Shown here: positions 1-10,222 of the stretch, in pieces
Layout of the letters: the number at the start of each line of letters is the position of its first letter
Numbering within the stretch: position 1 is the stretch's first letter
Origin: Planktothrix tepida PCC 9214
GTDB taxonomy: Bacteria; Cyanobacteriota; Cyanobacteriia; Cyanobacteriales; Microcoleaceae
Assembly (NCBI RefSeq): GCF_900009145.1
Contig: NZ_LN889802.1
Location: forward strand, 610,908 to 659,599
Direction of reading: 5' to 3'
DNA: 48,692 nucleotides
The notes under the pieces: model-generated
The model's input: only the letters and a program-made list of their open reading frames with translations
Database searches by the model: none
Told to the model about the DNA's origin: nothing
Program-made: the position numbers and the translations under genes

Positions 1-60
1 GTAATACTTCTAGCTGTTTCATATCAGTTTTAAATGATTACAAGCTATTTGGGATTGCTA
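1..60. repeat. Dispersed repeat, arm of a MITE-like foldback element
   Basis: The first 60 bases match positions 43049-43108 with a single mismatch. At 43049 the same sequence forms the left arm of a foldback element with 20-bp terminal inverted repeats. Here only the left arm and the internal part are present; from position 61 the sequence diverges into AT-rich DNA downstream of clpB. It is either a truncated copy or one cut by the window edge. No coding capacity is seen. Confidence 0.75.
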
Positions 61-158
61 TATTGAAAAAAAATTTTGATATACCTAGTTTATTGTTATA
101 GTTCCCCATATAAAATACCCCTTACCGATTAGGTAAGAGGTAAGAAAAAAAGATCAAT

Positions 159-2786
159 TTATCGTTCTTGAGCCGTTAACAATTCAACAGGTAAACGCTT
201 AAACGCTAATCGTTCGTTTTCAATATCAACAAAAATGGTATCTCCATTCACAAATTCACTGCGAAGAATCGCTTTAGCAATGGGGGTTTCTAATTCTCGT
301 TGAATGGCTCGTTTTAACGGACGCGCCCCATAAACCGGATCATAACCCACTTCTGCTAAGAAATCTAAGGCAGAATCTGATAATTTTAAAGCCATTTTCC
401 GGTCTGCTAACCGTTTTGATAAACGTTCAATTTGGAGACGAACAATTTGCCGTAATTCCTCTTTTTGTAACGCATGGAAAATGATCATTTCATCAATTCG
501 GTTGAGGAATTCTGGTCGGAAACTTGCCCGCATTGCGTCTAATACCCGACTCCGCATTTCTTCATATTGAGACTCGGAACCTGACACATCTAAAATATAC
601 TGTGATCCCACATTACTGGTCATAATAATAATGGTATTTTTGAAATCAACAGTATGACCTTGTGCATCCGTAACCCGCCCATCATCGAGGATTTGCAACA
701 TAATATTAAACACATCGGGATGGGCTTTTTCAATTTCATCAAACAGAATCACAGCGTAGGGACGGCGACGAATGGCTTCGGTTAATTGCCCCCCTTCATC
801 ATATCCCACATACCCCGGAGGAGCACCAATTAAACGGGAAACAGCGTGTTTTTCCATGTATTCCGACATATCAATTCGCACCATCGCTTCTTCGGTATCA
901 AATAAATAGGAAGCTAAAGCTTTTGCTAATTCCGTTTTACCGACTCCTGTGGGGCCTAAAAAGATAAAACTAGCGACGGGACGATTGGGATCAGCTAACC
1001 CGGCTCTTGAGCGTTGAATGGCATCAGCAACGGCGGTTACGGCTTCATTTTGACCAATAACTCGGTGGTGTAATTCATCTTCTAAATTCAGGAGTTTTTG
1101 CATTTCCGACTCGACTAATTTACTAATCGGAATTCCTGTCCATTTAGAGATAATTTCCGCAATATCGGCTTCAGTAACTTCTTCCCGCAATAAAGTTTTT
1201 CCACTGGTTTGAGTCGCTTCTAATTGCGCTTCTGTGGCTTTGAGTTTCTTCTTGAGTTCTTCAAGTTTACCGTATTTTAATTCCGCCGCTCGGTTTAAAT
1301 CATAGTTCCGTTCGGCTTGTTGAATTTCAATATTAACCCGATCAATTTCTTCTTTGATGGATTGAATATCAGTAATTACATTCTTTTCAGATTGCCATTG
1401 AGAACTGAGGTTTCGTTGTTCTTCTTTTAAGGTTCCTAATTCGCTTTCTAACCGTTCTAACCGTTCTAAAGATGCTGGATCGCTTTCTTTTTGCAATGAT
1501 AATCGTTCCATTTCTAATTGCAAAATTCGCCGATCAATTTCATCGAGTTCTTCGGGTTTAGAAGTAATTTCCATTTTTAATTTAGCCGCAGATTCATCAA
1601 CTAAATCAATGGCTTTATCGGGTAAAAAGCGATCGCTAATATATCGAGTGGATAATACGGCGGCGGCGACTAACGCACTATCGGAAATTTTTACCCCATG
1701 ATGAACCTCATAGCGTTCTTTTAATCCGCGTAAAATTGAGATGGTATCTTCAACGGTGGGTTGATCCACATAAACCTGTTGAAAACGTCGTTCTAAGGCG
1801 GGATCTTTTTCAATATATTTGCGATATTCATCGAGGGTTGTTGCTCCAATACAGCGCAATTCTCCCCGTGCTAACATGGGTTTTAAAAGGTTCCCCGCAT
1901 CCATCGCGCCTTGGGTTGCACCTGCTCCCACAACGGTATGAATTTCATCAATAAAAAGAATAATTGCACCCTGAGAGTCAGTAACTTCTTTTAATACCGC
2001 TTTTAGGCGTTCTTCAAATTCTCCTCGGAATTTTGCTCCAGCAATTAAGGCTCCCATATCTAAGGCAATTAAGCGTCTTTCTTGGAGAGATTGCGGTACA
2101 TCTCCTGCAATAATTCGTTGGGCGAGTCCTTCTGCGATCGCCGTTTTACCAACACCGGGTTCCCCAATTAATACGGGATTATTTTTCGTTCTCCGGCTTA
2201 AAATTTGTACGGTACGCCGAATTTCATCATCTCGTCCAATGACAGGATCGAGTTTCCCTTGACGGGCGGCTTCGGTTAAATCTCGACCATATTTTTCGAG
2301 GGCTTCGTATTTATTTTCAGGGGTTTGATCAGTCACTTTATTGTTTCCTCTAATTTGAGTAATAATTGATTTGAGTTTAGGTTCATCTAAGTGAAATTCT
2401 TGAAATAAAGCCTTGCCAAAACGATCATCTTTAAGATAAGCTAAAAATAGATGTTCTATCGAAATAAACTCATCTTTGTATTCTTGGCGATAAGTTTCGG
2501 CTCGATCCAACAGCGTATCTAAACTTCGACCTAAATAAACATTAGAAATTGTACCTGTTATTTTAGGCTGACGATTAATAAAGCTATCGGTTCTTTCTCG
2601 AAATTGAGCAACGGATATTCCGGCTTTAGTTAAGATATTTTTAGTTAATCCTTCTTGTTCCAGCAACGCTTTCATTAAGTGTTCACTTTCAATTTGTTGC
2701 TGTTGGGATTGTTTGACAATATCGGGAGTTCTGGCTAGAGCTTCCCAGGTTTTTTCTGTAAATTTATTGGGGTCAGTTGGTTGCAT
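159..2786 (-). CDS. clpB: ATP-dependent disaggregase chaperone ClpB (Hsp100)
   Basis: An 875-residue AAA+ disaggregase, the usual ClpB length. It rescues aggregated proteins together with DnaK/DnaJ in the cytosol. The order is canonical: Clp N-terminal repeat domain (about 1-145), first AAA+ domain with Walker A GEPGVGKT (about 208-215) and Walker B ILFIDEIH, a long coiled-coil M domain (about 410-525) that separates ClpB from ClpC/ClpA, second AAA+ domain with [13 protein letters not shown] and [12 protein letters not shown], and the C-terminal D2-small domain. A GGAGG ribosome site on the minus strand (2797-2801) supports the ATG at 2786. Cyanobacteria usually carry two clpB genes (heat-induced and constitutive); the sequence alone does not say which this is. 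I saw no clear CIRCE element upstream. Confidence 0.97.
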   Translation of the reverse strand: MQPTDPNKFTEKTWEALARTPDIVKQSQQQQIESEHLMKALLEQEGLTKNILTKAGISVAQFRERTDSFINRQPKITGTISNVYLGRSLDTLLDRAETYRQEYKDEFISIEHLFLAYLKDDRFGKALFQEFHLDEPKLKSIITQIRGNNKVTDQTPENKYEALEKYGRDLTEAARQGKLDPVIGRDDEIRRTVQILSRRTKNNPVLIGEPGVGKTAIAEGLAQRIIAGDVPQSLQERRLIALDMGALIAGAKFRGEFEERLKAVLKEVTDSQGAIILFIDEIHTVVGAGATQGAMDAGNLLKPMLARGELRCIGATTLDEYRKYIEKDPALERRFQQVYVDQPTVEDTISILRGLKERYEVHHGVKISDSALVAAAVLSTRYISDRFLPDKAIDLVDESAAKLKMEITSKPEELDEIDRRILQLEMERLSLQKESDPASLERLERLESELGTLKEEQRNLSSQWQSEKNVITDIQSIKEEIDRVNIEIQQAERNYDLNRAAELKYGKLEELKKKLKATEAQLEATQTSGKTLLREEVTEADIAEIISKWTGIPISKLVESEMQKLLNLEDELHHRVIGQNEAVTAVADAIQRSRAGLADPNRPVASFIFLGPTGVGKTELAKALASYLFDTEEAMVRIDMSEYMEKHAVSRLIGAPPGYVGYDEGGQLTEAIRRRPYAVILFDEIEKAHPDVFNIMLQILDDGRVTDAQGHTVDFKNTIIIMTSNVGSQYILDVSGSESQYEEMRSRVLDAMRASFRPEFLNRIDEMIIFHALQKEELRQIVRLQIERLSKRLADRKMALKLSDSALDFLAEVGYDPVYGARPLKRAIQRELETPIAKAILRSEFVNGDTIFVDIENERLAFKRLPVELLTAQER

Positions 2787-2968
2787 ATTGATTAAGCCTC
2801 CACATAGATTAAAATGAATTGGGTGATAATTATCAATATTAGCAATGCTAGAAGTTAAGGATTTCCTATAACACTTCCTTACTATACTGAACTCTCTGAC
2901 GGAAGTTTATCTGATTTTCACGACTTTTTGAGTACGGTTCACCGAAAATCCGGGGTTAATCTCAAAAT

Positions 2969-2998
2969 CTGAAGGTCAAAGAAGAATCGATCTATAAT
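2969..2998 (+). promoter_or_regulatory. Candidate sigma-70-type promoter of the antitoxin/PIN pair
   Basis: A perfect -10 box TATAAT lies at 2993-2998, with a weak -35-like ctgaag at 2969-2974 (18-nt spacer). It stands about 35 bp before the start codon of the first gene of the pair. The -10 is convincing, the -35 is not. Confidence 0.4.
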
Positions 2999-3032
2999 TA
3001 AAACAGTCTAACTTGTTGAGGAAATTTTAACA

Positions 3033-3386
3033 ATGACACAAACTGTTAACCCTAATTCTACTATTTCAGCCGAAACTAACCCGACTACATCGGAAGCAAA
3101 ACCGACGTTATTAATTAACGAAATTTTAACAGAAATTCAATTAACCCCGCAAGAACAATGGCACAATCTGTTACAAATTATGAGAACGTTTCGACAAGCC
3201 ACGAATCCAGACCCTCAACCTGTCCCTTTAACACCAGAAGAACAGCAACGGAAAGAACAAATTAAAAAAAATCAAGCCGTAATTGAATTGTTAAGAAAGT
3301 GGAGAGATGATGATGATGAGCAAGAACAAAAAGAAACTTGGGAAATTTTAAATCAAGCGTTAGAGATTGAAAAAACCGAAATTTAA
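3033..3386 (+). CDS. Putative antitoxin of a PIN-domain toxin-antitoxin pair
   Basis: A small, acidic, charged 117-residue protein without membrane segments. Residues about 1-35 are Thr/Asn/Pro-rich, about 36-65 look helical (LTPQEQWHNLLQIMR), and the C-terminal half is Glu/Lys/Asp-rich with a DDDDEQEQ stretch. I do not recognise a family. The call as antitoxin rests on position: it lies 10 bp upstream of a PIN-domain gene on the same strand and has its own promoter-like box. A GAGGA ribosome site (3018-3022) stands 10 nt before the ATG. Antitoxins of VapBC-like pairs are typically of this size and order. It could also be an unrelated small protein. Confidence 0.5.
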   Translation: MTQTVNPNSTISAETNPTTSEAKPTLLINEILTEIQLTPQEQWHNLLQIMRTFRQATNPDPQPVPLTPEEQQRKEQIKKNQAVIELLRKWRDDDDEQEQKETWEILNQALEIEKTEI

Positions 3387-3396
3387 GGACGTGTAA

Positions 3397-3864
3397 ATGC
3401 GATTAATTTTTTTAGATGCTGGCCCTTTAGGAATGATTGCTAACCCGAAAGCGACTCCCTCAAATTTAGGCTGTCAATTGTGGTTAGACAATTTATTAGC
3501 CCAAGGGGAAAAAGTGATTTTACCCGAAATTGCTGACTATGAAATCCGTCGGGAATTATTAAGGGCTAATAAACAACAGAGTATTAGGAAACTTGATCGA
3601 TTAAAATCTATTTTAGATTATACACCCATTAATACGGAGGTAATGTTATTAGCAGCAGAACTGTGGGCTGATGCGAGAAAAAGTGGCAACCCAACGGCGG
3701 ATAATCGCGCTTTAGATGCAGATGTTATTCTAGCAGCCCAAGCTAAATTAGAAGAATTAAATGGAAATTCTGTGATTGTGGTGACAACGAATAAAAAGCA
3801 TTTATCGATATTTGTAGACGCGAGAGAATGGCAAGAAATTCCTCAACAAAGTGATTCACCATAG
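3397..3864 (+). CDS. PIN-domain protein (VapC-like RNase toxin candidate)
   Basis: A 155-residue protein that fits a single PIN domain, a metal-dependent RNase fold found in VapC toxins. The N-terminal strand carries the first acidic residue (LDAGPLG, D7). The centre has E residues in the expected helix (PEIADYEIRRELLR). The C-terminal acidic cluster ALDADVILAAQA is followed by the closing strand VIVVTTNKKHLSIF. It begins 10 bp after the small upstream gene, so the two are probably co-transcribed. PIN assignment is from motif pattern; activity as a toxin is inferred. Confidence 0.72.
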   Translation: MRLIFLDAGPLGMIANPKATPSNLGCQLWLDNLLAQGEKVILPEIADYEIRRELLRANKQQSIRKLDRLKSILDYTPINTEVMLLAAELWADARKSGNPTADNRALDADVILAAQAKLEELNGNSVIVVTTNKKHLSIFVDAREWQEIPQQSDSP

Positions 3865-3955
3865 GAGTGAATGGCTAAGGATGACATTATTTTTAACCTC
3901 AATACTTTGGTGAGTGAGGCCATAGAATCCTGATGGAGAGCGAGAGAAGTCAAGT

Positions 3956-5176
3956 TTATGTAGAGGAATGAAAAATATGCCAACATTCCGTTGCGATCGC
4001 CCAATCTTCCTCCGTATGAATGACTAATATTTTAACCTTTGAATCTTCGGTAGAAATTTCTTCGTCAACGGGGTGAGAGGCATTTTTTTCTAAGTCTAAT
4101 TTTAAACTCAAAAACTCCCATCCTTGACAAGTCGCTTCTCGAACTTGTTCGGCGTGTTCTCCGACTCCGGCGGTAAAGACTAAGGCATCTAAACCGCCTA
4201 AACTTGCTAACATTTGCCCTATTCCCATTCTTAAGCGATGAATATACATTTCAAAGGCAAGTTTTGCTTTAGGATTTCCAGCTTTCATTTCGGTTAAAAT
4301 ATATCGTAGATCTCCCGACTCCCCAACAATCCCTTTTAACCCCGATTCTTTATTTAAAATTTGATTAATTTGATTAACATCATATTGATATTTTCCTTGT
4401 AAATATAAAACAATAGACGGATCAATTGAGCCGCTTCGAGTTCCCATCATTAATCCTTCTAAGGGGGTAAATCCCATCGTAGTATTAATACTAATTCCAT
4501 CTTGAATAGCAGCTAAAGAACATCCATTTCCTAAATGACAGGTAATTATTTTTAAGAATTCTAAGGGTTTACCTAAAATTTTAGCGGTTTGTTTGGCACA
4601 ATATTTATGGCTAGTTCCATGAAATCCATAGCGTTTAATTCCTTCTTGTAAATATTGATAAGGAATCGGATAAACTGTTACATAATCGGGCATTTTCCGA
4701 TGAAAAGCGGTATCAAATACTGCAACTTGGGGGACAGTTCCTAATAACCTTTCAACGGCTTCAATTCCTTCTAAATGGGCGGGGTTGTGGGTAGGAGCGA
4801 GGGGAATTAAAGATTGAATGGTTTCTTTTACTTTTTCATTAATCAATATGGCTTCAGAATAATCTGAGCCACCATGGACGACACGATGACCAACAATATT
4901 AATTTCTGAAAGGTGATTTAATACTTTTGTTTCCCCTGCAATTAGGGTGTTAAACATTTGAGCGATCGCGTCTTGTTTAGATTTTAAATCGATTTGATAT
5001 TCTTGCTTAACCTTTAAAGTTTTCACTTTCATTAACCCAAATTCTTGAGAAGCTGTCCAATCAATCGTTGCTTCCCAAATGGGGTGTAAGGGATAGTCGG
5101 GTAATGTAGATTTTGTAATTTCATACAAACAGCTTTTTTGAGAACTTGAACCCGCATTTAATACTAAAATTTTCAT
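3956..5176 (-). CDS. ackA: Acetate kinase
   Basis: A 406-residue acetate kinase, which interconverts acetyl-phosphate plus ADP with acetate plus ATP. The start at 5176 gives the family N-terminus MKILVLNAGSSSQK; the open frame runs 22 codons further but that extension is AT-rich and unlike the family. Visible motifs are GHRVVHGG, the FDTAFHRKMP segment with the catalytic Asp and His, GFHGTSHKY, HLGNGCSLAAI (nucleotide binding) and FTAGVGEHA near the end. It lies 112 bp downstream of a histidine phosphatase gene on the same strand, and phosphoketolase is divergent just beyond. Together these can form the phosphoketolase to acetyl-P to acetate route. Confidence 0.97.
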   Translation of the reverse strand: MKILVLNAGSSSQKSCLYEITKSTLPDYPLHPIWEATIDWTASQEFGLMKVKTLKVKQEYQIDLKSKQDAIAQMFNTLIAGETKVLNHLSEINIVGHRVVHGGSDYSEAILINEKVKETIQSLIPLAPTHNPAHLEGIEAVERLLGTVPQVAVFDTAFHRKMPDYVTVYPIPYQYLQEGIKRYGFHGTSHKYCAKQTAKILGKPLEFLKIITCHLGNGCSLAAIQDGISINTTMGFTPLEGLMMGTRSGSIDPSIVLYLQGKYQYDVNQINQILNKESGLKGIVGESGDLRYILTEMKAGNPKAKLAFEMYIHRLRMGIGQMLASLGGLDALVFTAGVGEHAEQVREATCQGWEFLSLKLDLEKNASHPVDEEISTEDSKVKILVIHTEEDWAIATECWHIFHSST

Positions 5177-5288
5177 AGGGTAAATTCGGTAAAAATTAAG
5201 ATAAATAATAATATCATCAATTGAACTCAAACCCGAAAACATAAACTAAATTTTATGGGCAATCCCATTAATCCCTTAAATCCGGGTT

Positions 5289-5927
5289 CTAGGTTCCAAT
5301 AGAAGACCGTAAGGTTTCATCTAAATGACACCGATCGGCTAAAGTGTGTAATAACGGCCCATGATTCGATAATTCTACTATACTAACAGCCCCTGTGGGC
5401 ATGGCAATGCGATCGCGAAATCTGCCAATATCAATTCCTAATAATCCACAGATCATAATTCTAATCGTGGCTTTATGGGATACAATTAAAACATTACCCG
5501 ATTGATAACGTTCTCCTATTTCTTGAAGTACCGGAGCACAACGACGAGCAATATCAACCCCTTTTTCGCCGCCTGTAGGTGCATTCCAACCGGGATCAGT
5601 TAACCAGCGAACATACTCATCATGGTAACTTTCATTAACGGTTTGGGGTGATTTTCCTTCCCATTCTCCATAGGCAATTTCTTTTAAACCGTCTCGAAAT
5701 TGCATTTCTAAACCCACCGCTTCGCACAAGGGTTTTGCAGTTGCAATGGTTCGTTTCATTGGACTTACAAATGCAGCAACCCAAGGTAAATTTTGGTAAG
5801 ATTTAGCAAATTGATCCGCCATCTTTAAGCCATTTTCGGTTAAATCGGGATCTAAATTTCCACAATAACCGCCTTGTTGACTATAGGTGGTTTCTCCGTG
5901 TCTCAAAAAATACAGTTTAACGCTCAT
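5289..5927 (-). CDS. Histidine phosphatase family protein (phosphoglycerate mutase-like)
   Basis: A 212-residue member of the histidine phosphatase superfamily, branch 1. The RHGET motif with the catalytic phospho-accepting His is at residues 9-13 when the start is taken at 5927 (MSVKLYFLRHGET). The acid residue lies in EIAYGEWEG, and the second His in VSHKATIR. The substrate cannot be read from sequence: relatives include cofactor-dependent phosphoglycerate mutases, phosphoserine phosphatases and broad sugar-phosphate phosphatases. A longer start at 5954 adds nine residues. The gene sits between ackA (same strand) and the divergent phosphoketolase, so a role in sugar-phosphate metabolism is plausible. 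Confidence 0.88.
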   Translation of the reverse strand: MSVKLYFLRHGETTYSQQGGYCGNLDPDLTENGLKMADQFAKSYQNLPWVAAFVSPMKRTIATAKPLCEAVGLEMQFRDGLKEIAYGEWEGKSPQTVNESYHDEYVRWLTDPGWNAPTGGEKGVDIARRCAPVLQEIGERYQSGNVLIVSHKATIRIMICGLLGIDIGRFRDRIAMPTGAVSIVELSNHGPLLHTLADRCHLDETLRSSIGT

Positions 5928-6140
5928 AATTTTTAGCAAGTTAGGGGATGCCATTAGGAATGAGAGGAAACTCCTCCTAAAAGCCTATTCCTTAATGTAG
6001 ATATTGAGTTTAACATTTGTTTAAATTTTCCCAATACCTTTAGGTTGCCGTTAGCTTAACATATCAGCTTGAGTTTCTCAAACCGAGAGAAAATTTTTAA
6101 CTTTTTTAACTAAAATTTTAATTTTTTGTTAAGGTTTCTT

Positions 6141-6149
6141 TGTTATAAT
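6141..6149 (+). promoter_or_regulatory. Extended -10 promoter candidate upstream of phosphoketolase
   Basis: TG-N-TATAAT stands at 6141-6149 in the 412-bp AT-rich spacer between the divergent phosphatase and phosphoketolase genes. No good -35 lies at 17 bp, which is typical of extended -10 promoters. It would give a leader of about 185 nt before the ATG at 6340. The rest of the spacer shows no other feature I can name. Confidence 0.4.
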
Positions 6150-6339
6150 GGCTAACCCAGTCAAATCTTAAAAAAATAATAAGAATAAAAATATTATGTC
6201 TCTGCAATCAAGATTCAGTGCTATGATTTAACCAAATTTTCAACAATAGGGTGTATACAAAACTGCAAACCGCCGTTTTCAAGATATCCTATACTCTCAA
6301 AAGTTGAAAAACGAAAACCCTTTATAACGGTCAGGATTT

Positions 6340-8748
6340 ATGGTAGCTGCACCAGATAAACCCATTGAGTTGAATAACCCTTTGAATGAGGAGGAACTGC
6401 TTAAGATTAACGCTTACTGGCGAGCTTGCAATTACCTAGCCGTTGGTATGATTTATCTACGCGAAAATCCTTTATTAAAACAACCCCTAAAACCTTCAGA
6501 CGTTAAACATCGGTTATTAGGACATTGGGGCTCCAGTCCAGGGTTGAGCTTTATCTACATTCACCTCAACCGCTTAATTAAAAAATACGACCTGGATATG
6601 ATTTATCTCGCTGGCCCAGGTCACGGCGCACCCGGAGTTTTAGCGCCCGTTTACTTAGAAGGAACCTACTCAGAAATTTATCCCAATATTAGCGAAGATG
6701 CTGACGGGATGCAGAAATTCTTCAAACAGTTCTCATTCCCTGGCGGTATTGGCAGTCATTGTACCCCGGAGACTCCCGGTTCTATCCATGAAGGAGGGGA
6801 GTTAGGCTATAGTTTATCTCACGCCTATGGATCTGTGTTTGATAACCCGGACTTAATCTCCGTTTGTGTGGTGGGAGATGGAGAAGCGGAAACCGGAGCT
6901 TTAGCCACTGCTTGGCATTCTAACAAATTTATCAACCCGATTCGAGATGGGGCGGTGTTGCCTGTTCTGCATTTGAATGGGTATAAAATTGCCAACCCGA
7001 CTATTTTATCGCGGATTAGCCATGAGGAATTAGAAGCGCTGTTTAAAGGTTATGGCTATAAACCTTATTTTGTCGAAGGGTCAGACCCAACCTTAATGCA
7101 CCAGAAAATGGCGGCGACCTTAGAAGAAGCCATTACGGAAATTAAAGCTATTCAGGCGGAAGCACGGTCAACGGGTACGGCAAAACGTCCGATGTGGCCT
7201 ATGATTGTGTTGCGGAGTCCCAAAGGTTGGACGGGCCCAGCCGATGTGGATGGTCATAAAGTTGAAGGGTTTTGGCGAGCACACCAAGTTCCGATGGCGG
7301 ATGTGACGACAAACCCGCCCCATCTGCGGTTATTAGAAGATTGGATGCGGAGTTATAAACCGGAAGAATTATTTGATGAAAACGGCCGTTTAATTCCTGA
7401 ACTGAAGGCCTTAGCCCCCCAAGGCACGAAACGCATGAGTGCGAGTCCCCATGCCAACGGTGGCACACTCCGAAAAGACTTAAAGTTACCCGATTTCCGC
7501 CAATATGGGGTTTCTGTGGAACATCCGGGTAAGGCAGAAGTGGAGAATACAAAGCTTTTGGGCAATTTCCTGCGGGATGTGATGCGGAATAATCTGCACA
7601 ATTTCCGAATGTTTGGCCCCGACGAAACCGCTTCTAATCGTTTAAATCCGGTTTATGAAGTTAGTAAAAAAACTTGGTTAGCTGAATTTTACCCGGAAGA
7701 TTTAGACGGAAGTGAGTTAGCCACCGATGGTCGGGTGATGGAAATGTTGAGTGAGCATACCTTAGAAGGATGGTTAGAAGGGTATGTGCTCACCGGACGA
7801 CATGGATTTTTCCACACTTATGAAGCCTTTGCTCATGTGATTGATTCCATGTTCAACCAACACGCGAAATGGTTGGATATTTGCAAAAATGAAGTGTCTT
7901 GGCGAGCACCGATTTCTTCCTTAAATATTCTATTGTCTTCAACGGTTTGGCGACAAGATCATAACGGGTTTAGCCATCAAGACCCCGGATTTTTAGATGT
8001 GGTTACGAATAAAAGCGCCAGTGTGACTCGGATTTATTTACCACCGGATGCTAACTGTTTATTATCCGTTGCTGACCATTGTTTAAAGAGTACCGATTAC
8101 ATCAATGTGATTGTTGCAGATAAACAGAAACATTTGCAATTTTTGAGCATGGATGATGCCATTAAACATTGTACTAAAGGCATTGGCATTTGGGAATGGG
8201 CGAGTAATGATGATTGTGGAAAAGAACCGGATATCCCTGATGTGATTATGGCGAGTTGTGGGGATGTGGCGACGATGGAATCTCTCGCAGCTACGGCTAT
8301 TTTACGAGAAGAAATACCGGATTTAAAAGTTCGGTTTGTGAACGTGGTGGATTTATTTAAGTTACAACCGGATACGGAGCATCCTCACGGGTTATCAGAC
8401 CGCGATTTTGATAGTTTGTTTACCACGGATAAACCAATTATCTTTAATTTCCATGGCTATCCTTGGTTAATTCACAAGTTAGCGTATCGTCGGAAAAATC
8501 ACCCGAATCTGCACGTCCGAGGCTATAAAGAAAAGGGGAATATTAATACACCCTTGGAATTGGCTATTAATAACCAAGTTGACCGTTTTAATTTGGTGAT
8601 GGATGTCATTGACCGAGTACCTAAATTAGGTTCGGCGGCGGCTTACGTTCGGGAACGTATGAGAAATGCTATCATCGAAAATGTCAATTATGCTTATGAA
8701 CATGGCATTGACAAAGATGAAATTGTGAATTGGAAATGGCCGTTTTAA
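6340..8748 (+). CDS. xfp: Phosphoketolase (xylulose-5-P / fructose-6-P)
   Basis: An 802-residue thiamine-diphosphate enzyme, full length for the family. It cleaves xylulose-5-phosphate (and often fructose-6-phosphate) with phosphate to acetyl-phosphate plus glyceraldehyde-3-P or erythrose-4-P. Family motifs seen are [12 protein letters not shown] (about 60-71), [34 protein letters not shown], and the ThDP signature beginning GDGEAETG at about 179. The C-terminal part has the [10 protein letters not shown]-like segment (here [11 protein letters not shown]) and ends NWKWPF. It is divergent from a phosphatase-ackA pair, as expected for a route from acetyl-P to acetate and ATP. Several phosphoketolases occur per cyanobacterial genome, so paralogy is possible. 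Confidence 0.97.
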   Translation: MVAAPDKPIELNNPLNEEELLKINAYWRACNYLAVGMIYLRENPLLKQPLKPSDVKHRLLGHWGSSPGLSFIYIHLNRLIKKYDLDMIYLAGPGHGAPGVLAPVYLEGTYSEIYPNISEDADGMQKFFKQFSFPGGIGSHCTPETPGSIHEGGELGYSLSHAYGSVFDNPDLISVCVVGDGEAETGALATAWHSNKFINPIRDGAVLPVLHLNGYKIANPTILSRISHEELEALFKGYGYKPYFVEGSDPTLMHQKMAATLEEAITEIKAIQAEARSTGTAKRPMWPMIVLRSPKGWTGPADVDGHKVEGFWRAHQVPMADVTTNPPHLRLLEDWMRSYKPEELFDENGRLIPELKALAPQGTKRMSASPHANGGTLRKDLKLPDFRQYGVSVEHPGKAEVENTKLLGNFLRDVMRNNLHNFRMFGPDETASNRLNPVYEVSKKTWLAEFYPEDLDGSELATDGRVMEMLSEHTLEGWLEGYVLTGRHGFFHTYEAFAHVIDSMFNQHAKWLDICKNEVSWRAPISSLNILLSSTVWRQDHNGFSHQDPGFLDVVTNKSASVTRIYLPPDANCLLSVADHCLKSTDYINVIVADKQKHLQFLSMDDAIKHCTKGIGIWEWASNDDCGKEPDIPDVIMASCGDVATMESLAATAILREEIPDLKVRFVNVVDLFKLQPDTEHPHGLSDRDFDSLFTTDKPIIFNFHGYPWLIHKLAYRRKNHPNLHVRGYKEKGNINTPLELAINNQVDRFNLVMDVIDRVPKLGSAAAYVRERMRNAIIENVNYAYEHGIDKDEIVNWKWPF

Positions 8749-8760
8749 ATTCCTAGAAAC

Positions 8761-8950
8761 TTAGAAACCGGGTTTCTCTGGTAGATTTGTTGTCAGAAAT
8801 CAGGATTACTTCAGAAACCTGGTTTCTGTGAGTCAGCGCTAAGTTGTTAGAAACCCGGTTTCTCTGGTAGATTTGTTGTGAGAAATCAAGATAATTTCAG
8901 AAACCCGGTTTCTGTGAGTCAGCACTAAGTTGTTAGAAACCCGGTTTCTC
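8761..8950. repeat. 86-bp tandem repeat with palindromic agaaacc-ggtttct cores
   Basis: The motif ttagaaacc(c/g)ggtttct starts at 8761, 8847 and 8933, exactly 86 bp apart. Two full units and a third core are present. Each unit contains a second core, cagaaacc(t/c)ggtttctg, about half way. The five cores are near-perfect 14-16 bp palindromes, so the array can form a run of short hairpins directly after the phosphoketolase stop codon. Units differ at a few positions only. Possible roles are a 3' stabiliser or terminator of xfp, or simply a dispersed cyanobacterial repeat. Confidence 0.85.
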
Positions 8951-9081
8951 TTTGAGATTAGCAACTCAATTTCTCATTCAAGTCTAAATCAAGCTGTTTT
9001 TTGTAACGTTTAGTTAGTAACAAACTCAACCAAAAGCCAAGAGCAGACTACATAATTATACTTATAAGCTCAAAAGAAAAG

Positions 9082-9111
9082 TTCAGCAAGCCCTACTTAG
9101 GGCTTGCTGAA
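9082..9111. repeat. 13-bp inverted repeat formed by two IS ends head to head
   Basis: ttcagcaagccct (9082-9094) and agggcttgctgaa (9099-9111) are perfect inverted copies separated by 4 nt. The right half is the left end of the IS remnant. The left half is therefore an inverted copy of the same IS end outside the element, as if a second copy had once abutted it or the end had been duplicated. Confidence 0.8.
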
Positions 9112-10161
9112 AAAGTAACAGAAAAGGAAACGAATGATGAACTAGCGAATGAAGTTAGAAGGGTAAATCAGTTTTTTTTTGAGGAAAGAAGTTAACCGAT
9201 AAGTTATGATAATCAATGACTCGAAAAAAGTAATTGACTAAAAAAATTGACACCAAAATCTGCCTAAGAATGGCAGAGAGATTCATGACTAAAAAAGTAA
9301 TAGCAATTGCCGTTTCGGAAGTATGAGCTAGTTTATTCATAATCCGATTGAGGCTAAATCTTCTTTTCCCTTGCCCAAATTTGCCCTCAATTGAATTCCG
9401 AATCTTTTCATCGTCTAACGCCTGCTTCTTAGTAGCTTCACTCAGATTTACTGGGGGTCTCCCTAACGGAGGGCCACTGATTCTAATTCCTCTTTCTTTA
9501 CACCAAGCTCGGTTGTCTCTAGTTCGGTAAATTTTATCTACATGGACTGACTCAGGATAATACCCCGTATATTCTTTAAAAGCCTCTATTTGTGCTTTTA
9601 ATATATTGCAGTTGTTTTTTAACTGCCTTTCGTCTTTTTTGTCGGGAAGGTCGGCGTTGTTTGGCTATTTCTAGGTAGTCTTTTCTGGCTTTCTTTCTAT
9701 AAGTTCTAGGTTTCTTCTCTGATTTATCCTGACGGCTTTTATACAAACTATCAATGATTTTTTCCGTTTGTTCTCTGGCTTGATTTAAAATTTTTAAGTC
9801 CGTTGGATCTGTCACTTATCCCTAATTTTTCTTTAATGATTAAGGCTCCCAATGCCATTCTAAATCTTTTGGCTGGTGCTCCCATCACAGATGAGAATAA
9901 TTCTTCATATTCTGCTTCAAATTCTTCCCAGGGTATCACTTTTGCCATGATGACCCAGCGATTCTCTTCCGACAGCTTTCCCTCAAACGGCAGTTTGAAA
10001 TCTTCTGCTGGTGTCCTTGGTTGTTCGTCTTTACGGTACATTTTCCCCGACTCCTGCAAGGTTTTTGGGCTATTTTACACCCATTCCTTGCACCTGATTC
10101 ATTTTTTCTTGTCTTCTCCTCCCCCTGTTCTGGCTTTTCCCCTTTTTTCAGCAAGCCCTAA
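9097..10161. mobile_element. Decayed insertion sequence with matching terminal inverted repeats
   Basis: The ends match: ttagggcttgctgaaaaag at 9097-9115 and its inverted copy at 10142-10161 (one extra a). Between them lies a transposase reading frame on the minus strand broken by internal deletions and frameshifts. The element is about 1.06 kb. No convincing target-site duplication is visible. The N-terminal transposase part resembles the DUF772-type domain of IS5/IS1182-group elements common in cyanobacteria. Only the ends look functional, so it could move only with a transposase supplied in trans. Confidence 0.8.
9155..10041 (-). pseudogene. Transposase pseudogene, two internal deletions
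   Basis: Three pieces of one transposase are readable in order on the minus strand. Piece 1 (10041 to about 9830) is the N-terminal domain, MYRKDEQ to ALGALIIKEKLGISDR. Piece 2 (about 9812-9615) is a basic segment, TDPTDLKILNQAREQTEKII to KKQLQYIK. Piece 3 (about 9606-9155, another frame) is the C-terminal part, AQIEAFKEYTGYYPESVHVD, then RRFSLNRIMNKLAHTSETA to the stop. The catalytic core sections expected between pieces 1 and 2 and between 2 and 3 are missing. The pieces are otherwise well preserved, so decay by deletion is recent. Short open frames on the other strand here are shadows. Confidence 0.82.
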
Positions 10162-10222
10162 ATGGATTGTACCCTCATCATCAGGGCTGATTATTAATCC
10201 TAAAAAATGGATACAAATCCCA

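Noticed and set aside
2787-2900. CIRCE (HrcA) operator upstream of clpB
   Set aside because: Only a partial ttagca-like half is seen and no inverted gagtgctaa partner at the right spacing.
8761-8950. Possible CRISPR array
   Set aside because: The repeated unit is 86 bp with nearly identical sequence throughout, so there are no unique spacers, and no cas genes are in the window.
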